The notes under the pieces are model-generated. The model was given only the letters and a program-made list of their open reading frames with translations, was not told the DNA's origin and made no database searches. The translations under genes were made by a program, and so were the position numbers. Of a DNA stretch of 64,000 nt, positions 1 through 10,554 are shown piece after piece (the first letter of the stretch is position 1; each line of letters starts with the position of its first letter). Source of the stretch: Ilex aquifolium (lineage: Eukaryota; Streptophyta; Magnoliopsida; Aquifoliales; Aquifoliaceae); NCBI GenBank assembly GCA_951799425.1, contig OX637398.1, positions 20,160,270 to 20,224,269 of the forward strand, in the 5' to 3' direction.

Positions 1-132
1 TATTTTTCTCACGGAGTAGAACACAAAGCCACAAAAATTTACTTAAAACGATGATTGGATCGAACTTTAATTTAGGTTCAAAGTTGACCAAATATTAAAT
101 TTTATTTCCAAAAAACTATCTTGGGTCTAACA
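1..132 (-). mobile_element. Ty1/copia 3' LTR, partial, running off the window
   Basis: Read on the minus strand, an LTR start (TGTTAGACCCAAGATAG) begins at 132 and runs left off the window. It is preceded at 133-140 by the polypurine tract TGGGGGAT, the usual order at the 3' end of plant copia elements. The adjoining internal region encodes copia RNase H on the same strand, which supports the orientation. The other LTR end lies outside the window. Confidence 0.75.
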
Positions 133-1484
133 ATCCCCCACATAAATGAAAACTTGATTGTATGTATGCAAATGATAATAGTGACACATTAAAGAAAGTA
201 CATCTTGGAAAGATCGTGCATAGATAAGGTAGCTTGTAGACTATCAAATTTATTGGCTAAATAGTGAACATGATGTCTTGATTTATCCAGCTGTTTGTAT
301 AAATAAAATTGAATAGACTTCACACAGTCTATTTCCTAATATAATTGATTCTCATGGTTGTATTCATTTTAGTTCTGAACAACTCCAGGTTTTCATGAGT
401 GTTTTAGAGAATTGTGAGAGTCATTAAAAGCATTGGTTACTCTAATATCCGTTGCAAGCAACACTAATTTATCATATGAATTGTTAGAAGAATTAGTTTC
501 CTTAGTGCTTCCCTTGAATCATACACAATTCAGTTGTCCATTTGCACCTAGATCTTAGGATCTCTAGTCAACTAGGTTGGGTTGCCATTATGGTGACTCT
601 TAAGTTATAGGCTTTAGCGTCACTCCCCTTAATGTGTATTTTACTTTCTCTCTCGTCAAACTTTTGGTAAGAGGATCCACTAGATTTTACTTTGACTTTA
701 TATGGTCAATAGAAATAATCATATTTGAGAGCAATTGCTTAATGATATCATGTCTACGACAAATATACTGCGGCTTTCTATTATACAATGCACTCTACGC
801 CCGTCAAATCGCTAATTGGCTATCGCAATGTATAGAAATAGCATACACAATTTTTGGTCATTTTGGAATATCCTCAAGAAAATATCAAAACTACTCTGCT
901 TCCTCACTTGCTTTATTAAAGCAATAAATTCAGTTTTTATTGTAGATTTGACAATACACGTTTGTTTAAAGGATTATTAAGAGATGACTGCCCCACCAAG
1001 TGTAAATGCGTAACCACTTAGGAATTTCGAATCTTTTGAATCAGATATCCAATTAGTATCACTATACCCTGTAGTACAACTAGATATCTTATCTAGTGCA
1101 ATCTAAAATTCAGGGCGTACCTTAGATATCTAAGAACCCATATTGTTATCTTTCAGTGGTCTATTCTCAGGTTACTTATATATCTACTAAGTTTATTAAC
1201 TGAGTATGCTATATCTGAACTAGTGCAATTAATGACATACATTAGATTGCCAAATTATACCATAGTATTCCAATTGTGACATGCCTTGTCTAGTATGTTT
1301 AGACTATTGAAGTTTTATATCAACAGGTGTTCTAGAATAACTTCTCAGGTTTTTTCTCAATATAGTGTGATTGAGATAATACAAGTCCACCAGATATTCT
1401 AGAGTTTTTACTCCTAGTATCACATCAGCAATACCCAAATCCTTCATGTCAAGTTATATCACAATTACTATCTAGCATAAACAT
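133..1484 (-). pseudogene. Ty1/copia pol remnant: end of RT and RNase H
   Basis: Minus-strand translation in shifting frames recovers the end of a copia polyprotein. From about 1440 down to 1150 come degenerate RT-tail motifs (D-L-G-I-A-D-V-I-L-G-V-K). Near 1060-950 is the RNase H core beginning G-Y-S-D-T-N-W and continuing S-G-Y-A-F-T-L-G-G. Near 780-660 is the terminal block around I-C-R-R-H-D-I-I-K-Q-L ending V-D-P-L-T-K-S-L. Stops and frameshifts occur throughout. The upstream part of the element (gag, integrase, most of RT) is absent; the reading ends where a CACTA-like terminus begins. The lineage within copia (Tork/TAR-like) is only a guess. Clearly non-functional. Confidence 0.8.
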
Positions 1485-1932
1485 CACTACAAGAAAAAGG
1501 GGTTGTTGCTTAAACTTGTCACTGAAAAGGAGAATTTATGACTTATCAGATTACCTGCTATGGAGGAAGTTCAGAATTATTTCCTTCAACCTAATGCTGA
1601 AGCAAAAAATGGGTTTTTGCTTCGATTAGGAAAGTTGAAGCAAAAAAATGAAAAAAACTGGAATATTTGCATCAACATTAGGCTGAAGCAAACAAATTTG
1701 AAGTAAATACTTTTTTGATTTGGACTTTTTTGCTTCAGTTGAATACCGAAGGAAATACTCTATTTTTTGCTTTGGTATAATCAATTTAAGCAAAAAAATA
1801 AGAGTATTTCCTTTGGTATTCAGCAGAAGCAAAAACTTAAATTTTCGAAGCAAAAACTTAAATTCAAAATGGCGTAGTTTTATGACAATCGAACACAAAT
1901 TTGTCGAACTCCTCTTGCTTTCTTTTTTAGTG
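1485..1932. mobile_element. CACTA-like non-autonomous element (one clear end)
   Basis: Position 1485 starts CACTACAAGAAAAAGG, the classic terminus of plant CACTA (En/Spm) transposons. The next 400 bp repeat short subterminal motifs of the type GAAGCAAAA/TTTTGCTTC in both orientations, as CACTA ends do. A degenerate inverted end, CTTTCTTTTTTAGTG, lies at 1918-1932 and matches the complement of the first end at about 12 of 15 positions. The expected 3-bp target duplication is not seen (CAT on the left, TTT on the right), so the right boundary is uncertain. No transposase is encoded. The element interrupts the copia remnant. Confidence 0.5.
1727..1835. repeat. Long imperfect hairpin (inverted repeat, arms about 46 nt)
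   Basis: Arms at about 1727-1772 and 1788-1835 are reverse complements with few mismatches. The core GAATACCGAAGGAAATAC pairs with GTATTTCCTTTGGTATTC, flanked outside by TTTTTGCTTC/GAAGCAAAAA and inside by ATTTTTTGCTT/AAGCAAAAAA. The loop is about 15 nt. The two short opposing ORFs in this segment come from the inverted repeat and are not genes. Confidence 0.8.
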
Positions 1933-3167
1933 TTTCATTGTGAATTTGAGTGAGGTTGTGGCCTTGAATTGATTACTAGCTTGGGCATATGTCTTAATCT
2001 TTCAGTGATTCTTTTGTAAAACTATTGTACTAGGCAGTTCTTGCTCATGTTGAAGCTTTGGAAAATGACAATGATGGGGAAAAATTGATATAGTTTGACA
2101 ATGAAGACGATGCTTCTCTTGATGTGAATGATCAAGGTCTACTTTTGATCAATCCTTTTTAATCTTCTTTACTATTTTTGCTTGTCAAACATTATAAGTG
2201 TTGCATTGAAGATGTTTTAGATTACAAGTTTCTTTTTGTGACTATAATTTTGTTTCATAGCTTAATTATTATTAAAAGAAGACATGTTTGGTTAACATAA
2301 GCCGACTATCCTTTAGTTATTACTAACGAACCTGAAAGATGGTCCTACTTATCAATGCTTTTGATAAGGGGAGCCTCCCCATTGGAAAAATTTACATGTA
2401 GGTTTTAGCTGCCCTGTCCATCGAATGAATTCTAACTTTATGTTTGTGAGTTTTGGAAAGAAAATAAAATAAGGGATCATAAAGGAGAGGAGAAAAGAAG
2501 AGAAAATTCAATTCTTCATCTTTGTTTGGGAGTTTAGGAGATAAAAGAAATGAAGATAATATTATATTCACTCCCCTCAGTTGGGAGATAATAAAGAGAG
2601 AAAAGAAAAGAAAAGAAAAAAATGATTAGATTTATTAACTGGAAGGACAATGTAGGGAATCCTTTTCATATAAACCAGGAGCAAAATCGTTCAACACCAA
2701 CTCAATTTTTGTTTTTCTCCAAATCTTTCCACTTTCGGGAAGAAAGGAAAATGGGTGAAGGGTCCTTAAATCCTTAAACTCCCATACAGATGATGTATCT
2801 TTCCTTTCATTCTAGTTCTTTTATTTCCAAATCATTGCATACAAATATAAGTATTTCATGTATCTTCAAGTTTTCATTTAGTTGCAAGAACTGTTTATTT
2901 AAGCTAACTAGACCGATAGTTGGGATAACTTCTATGTTCTACCGATGAACTTTTTTCTACTGGTTTGAGTAATATTTTTTCTCTTCTTAATAGGTTAATG
3001 AGAAGTTTCTTTTTAGTATACTATCTATAATTTGGGCATTGAGTACATAATATTGCATAAATTATATCTCAAACCACCCATTTCAGCTTTGTTTGTTAAT
3101 CATATGTTTCATTTTAGTGAAGCTTGAATTTTATTAGAAGTCCTTGTGTTTGCAAGTAATCAGGTGT
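1933..3167. other. Unassigned AT-rich intergenic DNA
   Basis: I see no ORF with recognisable domains, no RNA gene and no LTR signature here. A purine-rich GA stretch occupies about 2455-2630. The segment could be further CACTA interior or old host DNA. Confidence 0.4.
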
Positions 3168-4488
3168 AAAATGATGATTTATACTCATTTGGAGTGATTT
3201 GGAGTATTTCAGGAAATTGTTGAGATGGTTGGAATTGAACCAGGAGCATTGTAGTAAAAATTTAGAGAAAGAGCAGTTGAACCATTAGGAGTTGTAGTGG
3301 TTCATCAAACAGCAGACAAGGGTCTACCGGTTGCACAAATAGCTAAACCGGTTCATATCAAACAACAACTTTGCTATAGATTCATTCATATTTTCCTACC
3401 AGTTCACTTGAAGTCTGTATAATCCGAGAATAGACCTACCAGTTCATGCTTACAGTTGTATCGGTTCATCATGAATAAAAAATTTTCTACCAGTTTACTC
3501 TTATCGTTCTACCCGTTCATCAGAGTTTAAAACCAACAGGAGTCCTACATGGAAAGGATTGACCGACTGCATATTAAATATTTATTCCAAGACTTTTATT
3601 GGAGGAGAGAAAGAGACAAAATACGAAGGAGATCGATCTTTTGCTTCTTGAATGTTTCCTCTTGCTAGGGTTAATCATCAGTTGCACTCCCTCTCTCCCT
3701 CTCTCCATCTTCGACGTTTTCTCCATAGCTAGGGCTAGGCATCTCTTCTTCAACGGGTTTTCTTCTAAAACAAACATATATTAGTTTTATTATCTTCATT
3801 CTTCCTTAGATACAAAGTATTGGATTCAAGTTTTTTTTTTTTCAGTATAATTTCGTTTTCTCTTTAATTAATATGTCTTTCATAATTGTTTCCAATTTTA
3901 CACGTGATATGAGTGAGTAGTTTAATTCCGGTGTAGGCTGATGGGGGATTCCCAGCTATGAATGAGTAATTTGACCTAACTAGGATTTTCAATGTTTAGT
4001 ATTATTTCGTTTATTGAAATTCTAAATTTGATTACATAGTTGAATTGTAAAAATCTTTACTTAACTGTAGACAATTAAATTTGGCACGGTTAATTCTTAG
4101 AGTCCTTACAATCAACATGATATTAATTATTTCATGATTTAATTATATCATCAAATTACATATTTTATAAATTATGATTTTAGTTGAATATTCTCCGTAC
4201 AAGTGAGTTTGATTACGATCTTGGATGAGTTATAAATTAGGTCAAAATTCTTATTCACGATGGGATGAAATCTGACGATTATTTGGTTCCTTTTAATTTT
4301 GTCTTTTAGTTTTTACCAAATATCCCTATTTTCCAAAACCAAAAGATTTTTATTTTTGTTTAAAACATATCAACTTTAGAATTTGTCCTAGTTTTCCCTG
4401 AGTAGACGACCTCAGTATTTTTCGAATTACTATAAGATAAATTTCCTTCATTTGGGAATCATTTTAGGCACAACCACTTTAAGGGACA
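3168..4488 (+). mobile_element. 5' LTR of Athila-type element C
   Basis: The LTR begins near 3168 with TGTAAAATGATGATTTATAC and ends near 4488 with AAGGGACA, eight bases before a primer-binding site. It contains A/T-rich promoter-like sequence near 3570-3590 (ATATTAAATATTTATTCC). The downstream PBS and gag fix the plus orientation. No second copy of this LTR was recognised in the window, so the left boundary is inferred from the TG start and spacing. Confidence 0.6.
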
Positions 4489-4496
4489 AGTATTTT

Positions 4497-4514
4497 TGGT
4501 GCCGTTGCCGAGAA
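4497..4514 (+). promoter_or_regulatory. Primer-binding site, tRNA-Asp type (element C)
   Basis: TGGTGCCGTTGCCGAGAA is a slightly mutated form of the sequence complementary to the 3' end of plant tRNA-Asp. That primer is typical of Athila-lineage gypsy elements. It sits eight bases after the LTR end. Confidence 0.8.
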
Positions 4515-4653
4515 ATGCAAGTGTACAAATTTAAAAGATGATTAGGATTAACGACGGGTAAGTGTTGTGGTTTTCATCATGAGCCTAGGTAACGTTTTTC
4601 CATTGTATATTACTTTAGAATTTTTATTTATATTTGTAGGATTTTAGTTTTCC

Positions 4654-6440
4654 GTGTTGGCACGTGACCATATAGATAGACTTGTTAGACGTGACCAACA
4701 ACGAAACATAGACATAGCCGAGGGAAATAATAATGAGAATGCACAAAATTCAAGTAACATTGGAAATAATCTCCCAGTTGTTCCTCTCATGCGAATGATG
4801 AGAAAATATCTCCAATCTACTTGCATACTTTTGCTAGTGCAAGCACATGCATTTATAGTAAAACCAGGTATGCTCCAATCACTTCCCCAATTTTATGGTG
4901 TGGATAGAGAAAACCTTAATCTCCACATCAAGGAATTTGAGGAAGTGGTTAGCATATTACTTGAACAAAATGTGCGAGAGGAGATTACAAGGATGAAACT
5001 GTTTCCCTTTTCACTTAAAGATAAGACAAATTATTGGCTGAACTCGTTGAAACCTTGAACAATAGCTTCTTGGTCTGATTTGCAACAATTTTTTTTTTTT
5101 TAAATTTCCTAGTACACAGAACTACTACTTTGAAGAAACAAACTCAAAATTTTTCAGAAAAAGCGAATGAACAGTTCTATTATTGCTGGAAAAGATTCAA
5201 GGAGCTTTTAAACTATATTCCACATCACGACTTTGAACTTTGACAATTGATTAGTTTCTTCTATGAAGGAATTACCCTTTCACATCGCCAGTTGATTGAA
5301 ATGATGTGTAATGGAAATTTTTTGAATAAGGATCCTGAGGAAGCTCTAGATTATTTTGATAACTTGGCAGAAAATGCCCAATTTTGGGACATCTCCGATC
5401 TTGTTGAGAGATCAAAGTCATTTACTACATCCCAATTCACTAGGGGTCAAAAATATGTTTTCAGAGACAAAGATGAGTTGTTCACCAAGATTGCGCATTT
5501 ATCCCTAAAAATGGAAAGTTTAGAGGTGAAGAAAGTAAATGAAGTGGCCAGTATACCTAAGGTTGAGGAGCCATGCTCAATATATTAGTTAGTTGAGCAT
5601 TCCATTAAGGAGTGTCTGACTATTCCAACATTTAAGGAAGTGCTCCATGAACACGTAAATGAATTCAATCAACCTCGGCAATCATTTTCTCCATATTCTA
5701 ACACATTCAATCAAGGATGGCATGTCCATCCTAACTTGAGTTGGAGAAATGATAACACTGCTGAACCCCCTACAACCATGTCATATGCCCTTCTTGTTCC
5801 ACAAAACCAACAGATGTTTGGTCAAGGTCCATCTAATAGTTCCTAGCCTCCTCATCACAGACCACAAGGGTTCGTTTAGGACTCACCATAGTAAGGTTTT
5901 GGCCCCCAGGGTCAACTAATGTACCACCTTACCAACAACCTCATAAGAGAAGTTTAGAAGACATTATGCATTAGTTCATACTGAGTTAGGCAACAACAAA
6001 CAATCAACATTCACAAGATTTTAATGACCATAGGACTTAAATGAATAAGTTGACCAATTCATTGGGTGTGCTACAACAAGAGAAAGGAAAATTTTCAGCA
6101 CAACCCCAAGAAAACCCCAAGGGTCAACATAGTATTGAGTCAACTGAAACCAATAAAAGTAATTTGGAGCAACTCAAGTTATTCACTACCTTCAGAAGTG
6201 AGAAAGTGGTTGACAAATTTTTTGTTGCCAAAAGTCTCTAATAATTTGAAAAAAGAGACTCATGGTGACTCTAAGGAGAGTGAGAAACTTGAGTTTTCTT
6301 AGATTGTTGAGTTACATGAGAATACATGTCCTATTCTAGCACCGTACCCCCAAAGATTGAGAATGCCTGCTAAACCTACTAACAACACTGCAATTCTTGA
6401 TGTGTTTAAGTAAGAATTAACATTCCTTTGGTTGATGTTA
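4654..6440 (+). pseudogene. Athila-type gag, decayed (element C)
   Basis: Open segments at 4654-5058, 5247-5588, 5640-5846 and 6041-6302 together follow the gag of E2 in order. They show L-P-Q-F-Y-G-V, then H-I-K-E-F-E-E-V, then R-M-K-L-F-P-F-S-L-K-D-K, then P-E-E-A-L-D-Y-F-D-N-L, and finally the Pro/Asn-rich stretch with N-L-S-W-R-N. Frameshifts, stops and an internal T-run (5088-5101) break it into pieces. The zinc knuckle near 5570-5630 is damaged: its second Cys is replaced by Tyr and a stop follows. The role in an intact element is capsid formation. The relation to E2 and E1 gag is clear by motif order, but divergence is high. Confidence 0.75.
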
Positions 6441-6589
6441 TTCAATGGGTGCTTCCTATGCAAAGTTTCTTATAGATCTCTGCACTGTCAAAAGGAAGAT
6501 GAATGTTAAAAAAAACCTTCTTAGCCGAGTAGGTAAGTTCTATCACGTAGAACTACATTCCACCCAAATTCGAGGATCCAAGTTGTCCC

Positions 6590-7035
6590 ATCATTTCAAT
6601 AGTTATAGGGGACTATTGAGTTGAGCAAGCACTACTAGACTTGGGTGCGAGTGTCAACCTCCTGCCATTCTCAGTATATTAGCAGCTAGGATTGAGAGAT
6701 TTAAAGCTGACATCAATTACTCTCTAGATAGCGGACCGAAGTGTGAAGATGATGAGAGGGATTGTGAAGGATGTATTTGTCCAAGTGGATATATTTTACT
6801 TTCTCGTTCATTGTACTGTGCTTGATACTCAACCTGTTGCTAACTCTACTACTCAAATTAAGTGATTTTAGAAAGAACTTTTTTTTTGTTGCAATTTCTA
6901 ACACTCTTATTAATTGTAGGAACTGTGTCATGAAGCTCACATTTGGGAATATGACACTGGAACTTAATGTCTTCAACATTGGTAAGCAGATAGGTGATGA
7001 CGGGGAAATACATGAAGTTAACATGATTGATACCT
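6590..7035 (+). pseudogene. Athila-type aspartic protease segment (element C)
   Basis: The active-site motif D-L-G-A-S-V-N-L-L-P-F-S is at about 6639-6675. It is followed by L-T-S-I-T and A-D-R-S-V-K, then V-L-D-T-Q-P-V near 6815. The conserved tail G-N-C-V-M-K-L-T-F-G-N-M-T-L-E-L-N lies at about 6918-6970. The same order is seen on the minus strand in E1 and E2. Homology to the E2 tail stops near 7032, right after E-V-N-M-I-D, where the sequence switches to a plant-mobile-domain ORF. Several frameshifts are present. The retropepsin would cleave the polyprotein if intact. Confidence 0.75.
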
Positions 7036-9420
7036 GCCTTTCAACTTCCACAAGCCTCCCCAATGGACAAACTGGCTTAGTAGCAGCCCAGTTCGTGCAT
7101 GGAAAACCCCATCTCCTGATTGGATCTCATGGGTTGCATGTGTTAAAGCAACCAAGGGAACTCTATGGCGTCGCCTTTGAATTTATTATGCCATAGAGTT
7201 GAGCATTATTACGATACCTATTGACAAGCTGCTACTTAGTGCCGCTCTCTTATTTTGGTTCATGGCGAACAATGCCTTCCACTTTTGTCTTGGCATGATG
7301 GGTCCCAAGGTGTATGATATCTTCGCTCTCCTCGGTCTTCCTCCATTTGGGACTGAGGCTAATGCTCTACTTACACATGCTAAATCAACCTACGTATTTC
7401 CACTTGATGTGCACAAGAAGCCAATCACTGCGTATTCTTTTTTCCTTGCGGTTTGTTGTGTCCGTGATGGCTCTCTAGTGTTAGATCTAAAACACATCTC
7501 GTTCTTGCTCTATTGGCTTAACAAGTTCTTTTTCTGCACCCCATCTTATAAGCTGACCAAGGAGTATATTCTATTGGCTGTCTTCTTAGCCGCTGGATCT
7601 TCATATGCTCTTGCCCCTGTCATGCTTGCCCACCTCTATTGTGAAATGTGGGAGACGGTGGTATTGAAAATGTAAAAGGGTCCAGGTCCTCTCTGGGTGC
7701 TTCAGCTATGGCTTCGTGCTTATTTTTCAGAACTTTCTATCCCACCTGTTGATAACGCCTCTTTTTCTTATAGTTGTCTATTTGCCACGGCCCCTTCTAG
7801 AGAACAGTCCTTTGTTGATTATTTTTCTTATCTGTATAATCTGAATGGCTTACGACTAGTTTGGATGCTGTTTGCCCAGAATCAAGGTCCTAAATGGTTC
7901 CTTTACAATTCCGGGGAGGCCCCAACCGATGGCACTATTTCTTATGAGAATGTCTGGTTCTCCTATCTCAACAGTTTGCCTGCTAATTCGGCCTAATGCA
8001 GCAATTTCCTTATCCTTTTGCTCGAACTTTCAATGTTGATTACGTCAATCAGTTGAATGTGACCGAGTTGAATGTCCAAGAAGTCAGCCGACGCTACTTT
8101 CTTGTCCGTCGCTCCTTTTGAATGACCTCCTTCACCAAGTCATTCGTCATTTGAAAGGTTGCCAAACTTGGTAGAGGTGGTACGTTGCTCGGCAGTTAGA
8201 ACATGACACGACCATTGTCCTTAACCACATGAACTTCCCATCACTAGTTCAATCATCTCCGAGTAGTTGACCCTAATCTTGCAATCTCTATGGATCTAGC
8301 TTCTTCAACCATTCCCATTTCTATAACATGGCTTCGTTGCAAGGACAAGTGACAATGTTCTTCTACAACTCCTTCCACATCTGTTTCTCATGGTCAAGTT
8401 GGTGAGGACCCAGATGTTGAATATGATGCCCTCCTTACGCGCTGTGTTCTTCAACGTGAAAGCACTTCGCCTTCTACAACCTTTTTGGTTGGTGTAGGGC
8501 CTTCTCAAGATGCCATCTTTGGGAATCTCAAGCCCCTTTGGCCATCAACTGTTCCAATTTCTACGACCTCTTGTATGACCATAGCTAACTTGGCTATGCC
8601 AGCACCTTCTTTCGATAATATGGCCATCGACGTGGCTGACAAAGTTGAGGTTATGGACCTTAAGAGTGAAGAAGGTCTAGCCCCTAGGCAGGAACTTCTC
8701 GGTTCTCCAACAGGACAAAATGCTCTTGAGGCCACTGAGACTGCTCAAGCCGCTACTTCTTCCTCGATTGTTCTTCCTTCTCATAATGTTGATTTATCTT
8801 TTATCCTAACTTCCTTGAAAGTTTGTCTCTCCTCTAGTCTTGTCTCCTTCTAACAATCAAGGTTGATTCTACACCGTGATTTTGCACGCCATCATGGGAA
8901 CGTAACGACGGTCCTAACTAGCCACCTTGCTATTTTGGCGAATGAGATAAACCTCCTCAAGGAGTGGCTTCACTCAATTAGAGCCCTCTTCACCTCTCTT
9001 TTTTTTCTCGCCGAGGACCGCTAGGCACCTTCTCTTTTAGCTAATGGACTTTTAGCCCATCTTCGGGAAGCAGAGCCGCTATATCAGAAGCAACAAGATT
9101 GTGTCACCATCATCCATGACCAACGAGAACGACTAGCCAACAAGAATCATCATATCCAAATTTACTCCACTAAATTGAACCACTTTGACTCTATTCTTCA
9201 GAAGTTGGTTGAGACAGACCGCAAGATCGCCGAGCTTGAGGCTGACGTGCAACATTTTTGGAGGAAGCTACATCCTATCAAGGGCATTTGGAGGAACTTA
9301 AGGCTACTGCGGTAAATGCTGCAACCTTTGTAGATGCGTGCTTGGCCCTTGCCATGTTTGCTTCGGTCGAATTTAGGTCCTGCATAGGTCACTGTACCAA
9401 CTAGAAGTTTATTTTTCTTA
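7036..9420 (+). pseudogene. Antisense PMD ORF of Tat element T1 (plant mobile domain plus coiled-coil tail)
   Basis: The plus strand encodes an aminotransferase-like plant mobile domain. From about 7045 there is P-P-Q-W-T-N-W-L, then L-L-S-A-A-L-L-F-W-F, then Y-D-I-F-A-L-L-G-L-P-P-F-G (about 7316-7350), then P-L-W-V-L-Q-L-W-L-R-A-Y-F (about 7687-7725). The reading has in-frame stops near 7177 and at 7673-7675 and a frameshift near 7990. It then continues through a low-complexity Ser/Thr/Ala linker (8485-8853) to a Leu/Glu/Gln-rich, probably coiled-coil end near 9050-9410. The ORF lies on the strand opposite to the T1 pol genes, downstream of integrase. Extra ORFs in this place, some antisense, are known for Tat-lineage elements. 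The same ORF recurs in T2. Function unknown. Confidence 0.8.
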
Positions 9421-9649
9421 CCTTATGCAGTTTCTAGAAAGATAGTAAACGAAAAATAAAAATTGACTCTTTTGCCCTTACTATCTTCATTTGTATTTTT
9501 TTTTTCATTTCTTTGGTGACGATTGACATGACTGCGAACTGAATGGAAATAATTGCCACTTATATCATGTTTTATGTTGTTTGATCTGGGTGCGTGCATT
9601 TCGGTGCCTTGATTGTCATTTTGAGTGACACTTCATTCTCCTCATTAAA

Positions 9650-10436
9650 CTGTCATAAATGCTGACAGTTTTTGAGGCAATGCCATTAAAGTATCCAACT
9701 CTTCTAGGGCTTATAAATACTGAAGGAATTAGGGTTTTTTCCAAAGTACACTAGACTAACAAATGCCTTCTTCCTTGTGCAATATGCTGCTATTTGGTCT
9801 GAAACTCTTGACCTAGAAAGGAGAAAATTGGATGATAACTTAGTTAGCCTCCAAACTCTTTTTTCCTTCAATCTTAGCCATGTTATGTATTTTCCCGTTC
9901 AGACCCATAGTTGGTTTTACCAACCTATTTCATGTATTTCCTTCAGATGGACAATTCATTTCACTTCCATCCTTGGGTCATTTTGTAGATCCTTGTCTTG
10001 GGGGTAAGGCAACATAGGTTGAGAACATGCACTTTTTGAAGATGGAAGAAGATACTACAACTGGCTTTCAGTGCATTTGGCGGCCACATTCTGTCTTATT
10101 CCTTTGATCTTCAGATTGGCCTTAGGATGAGTTTCCTCGGCACCACTTTTGAAAAAAGGAAGTGGTGTGGCTGGGGACAATTGATATCTTCAAGGATATT
10201 TTCAGCTAGAAGGTGCTCGTGTCAGAGGTGTATACTCTGGCTCCAACAACTCATCAACTTTCTTCTGCTCCATTCTCTGTCTCCACAACTGCCAGTTGTC
10301 ATCTTCAAAGTCAAGAAAAAAAGCCTTCAAAAATAAGCTATCTTGATGTCATGCTTATGCATCACTTTATTTTTTGTGTATCATGCAAATTGTATTCACT
10401 GAAATTATACAAACTTCTATGAATAAAATTTACTGT
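9650..10436 (+). other. Second antisense unit of T1, TATA-led, product unknown
   Basis: After the PMD ORF ends, a TATA box (CTTATAAATAC, about 9710-9720) is followed by short open stretches (9777-10007, 10127-10336). The block aligns by eye with the minus strand of T2 (about 47000-47900). Both have CAGTTT..GAGG before CCATTAA, the TATA box, a TTTTTTCC tract, CTCTTGACC, and then AGTTGGTTTTACCAA (T1 about 9911-9925). A possible 3' splice site, CCTTCAG before ATGGAC, lies near 9947. I do not recognise the protein. It may be a spliced small gene or a conserved antisense transcript. Confidence 0.4.
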
Positions 10437-10554
10437 GTTGTTCACTCTTTTCCATTTTCCTTGTTGCATTTTACAAATGTAAAATGGTAGAACAATTTTC
10501 TTTCTGGCTGTCAACCTGCCCTAGGCCGCTGGCCATGATCTATACTATCTCAAA

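Noticed and set aside
1485..1932. Fully bounded CACTA transposon with both ends proven
   Set aside because: The right end is degenerate and the 3-bp target duplication does not match, so only the left terminus is considered firm.
1626..1953. Opposing ORFs of about 80 aa
   Set aside because: Produced by the inverted repeat of the CACTA-like element; the same low-complexity sequence is read on both strands.
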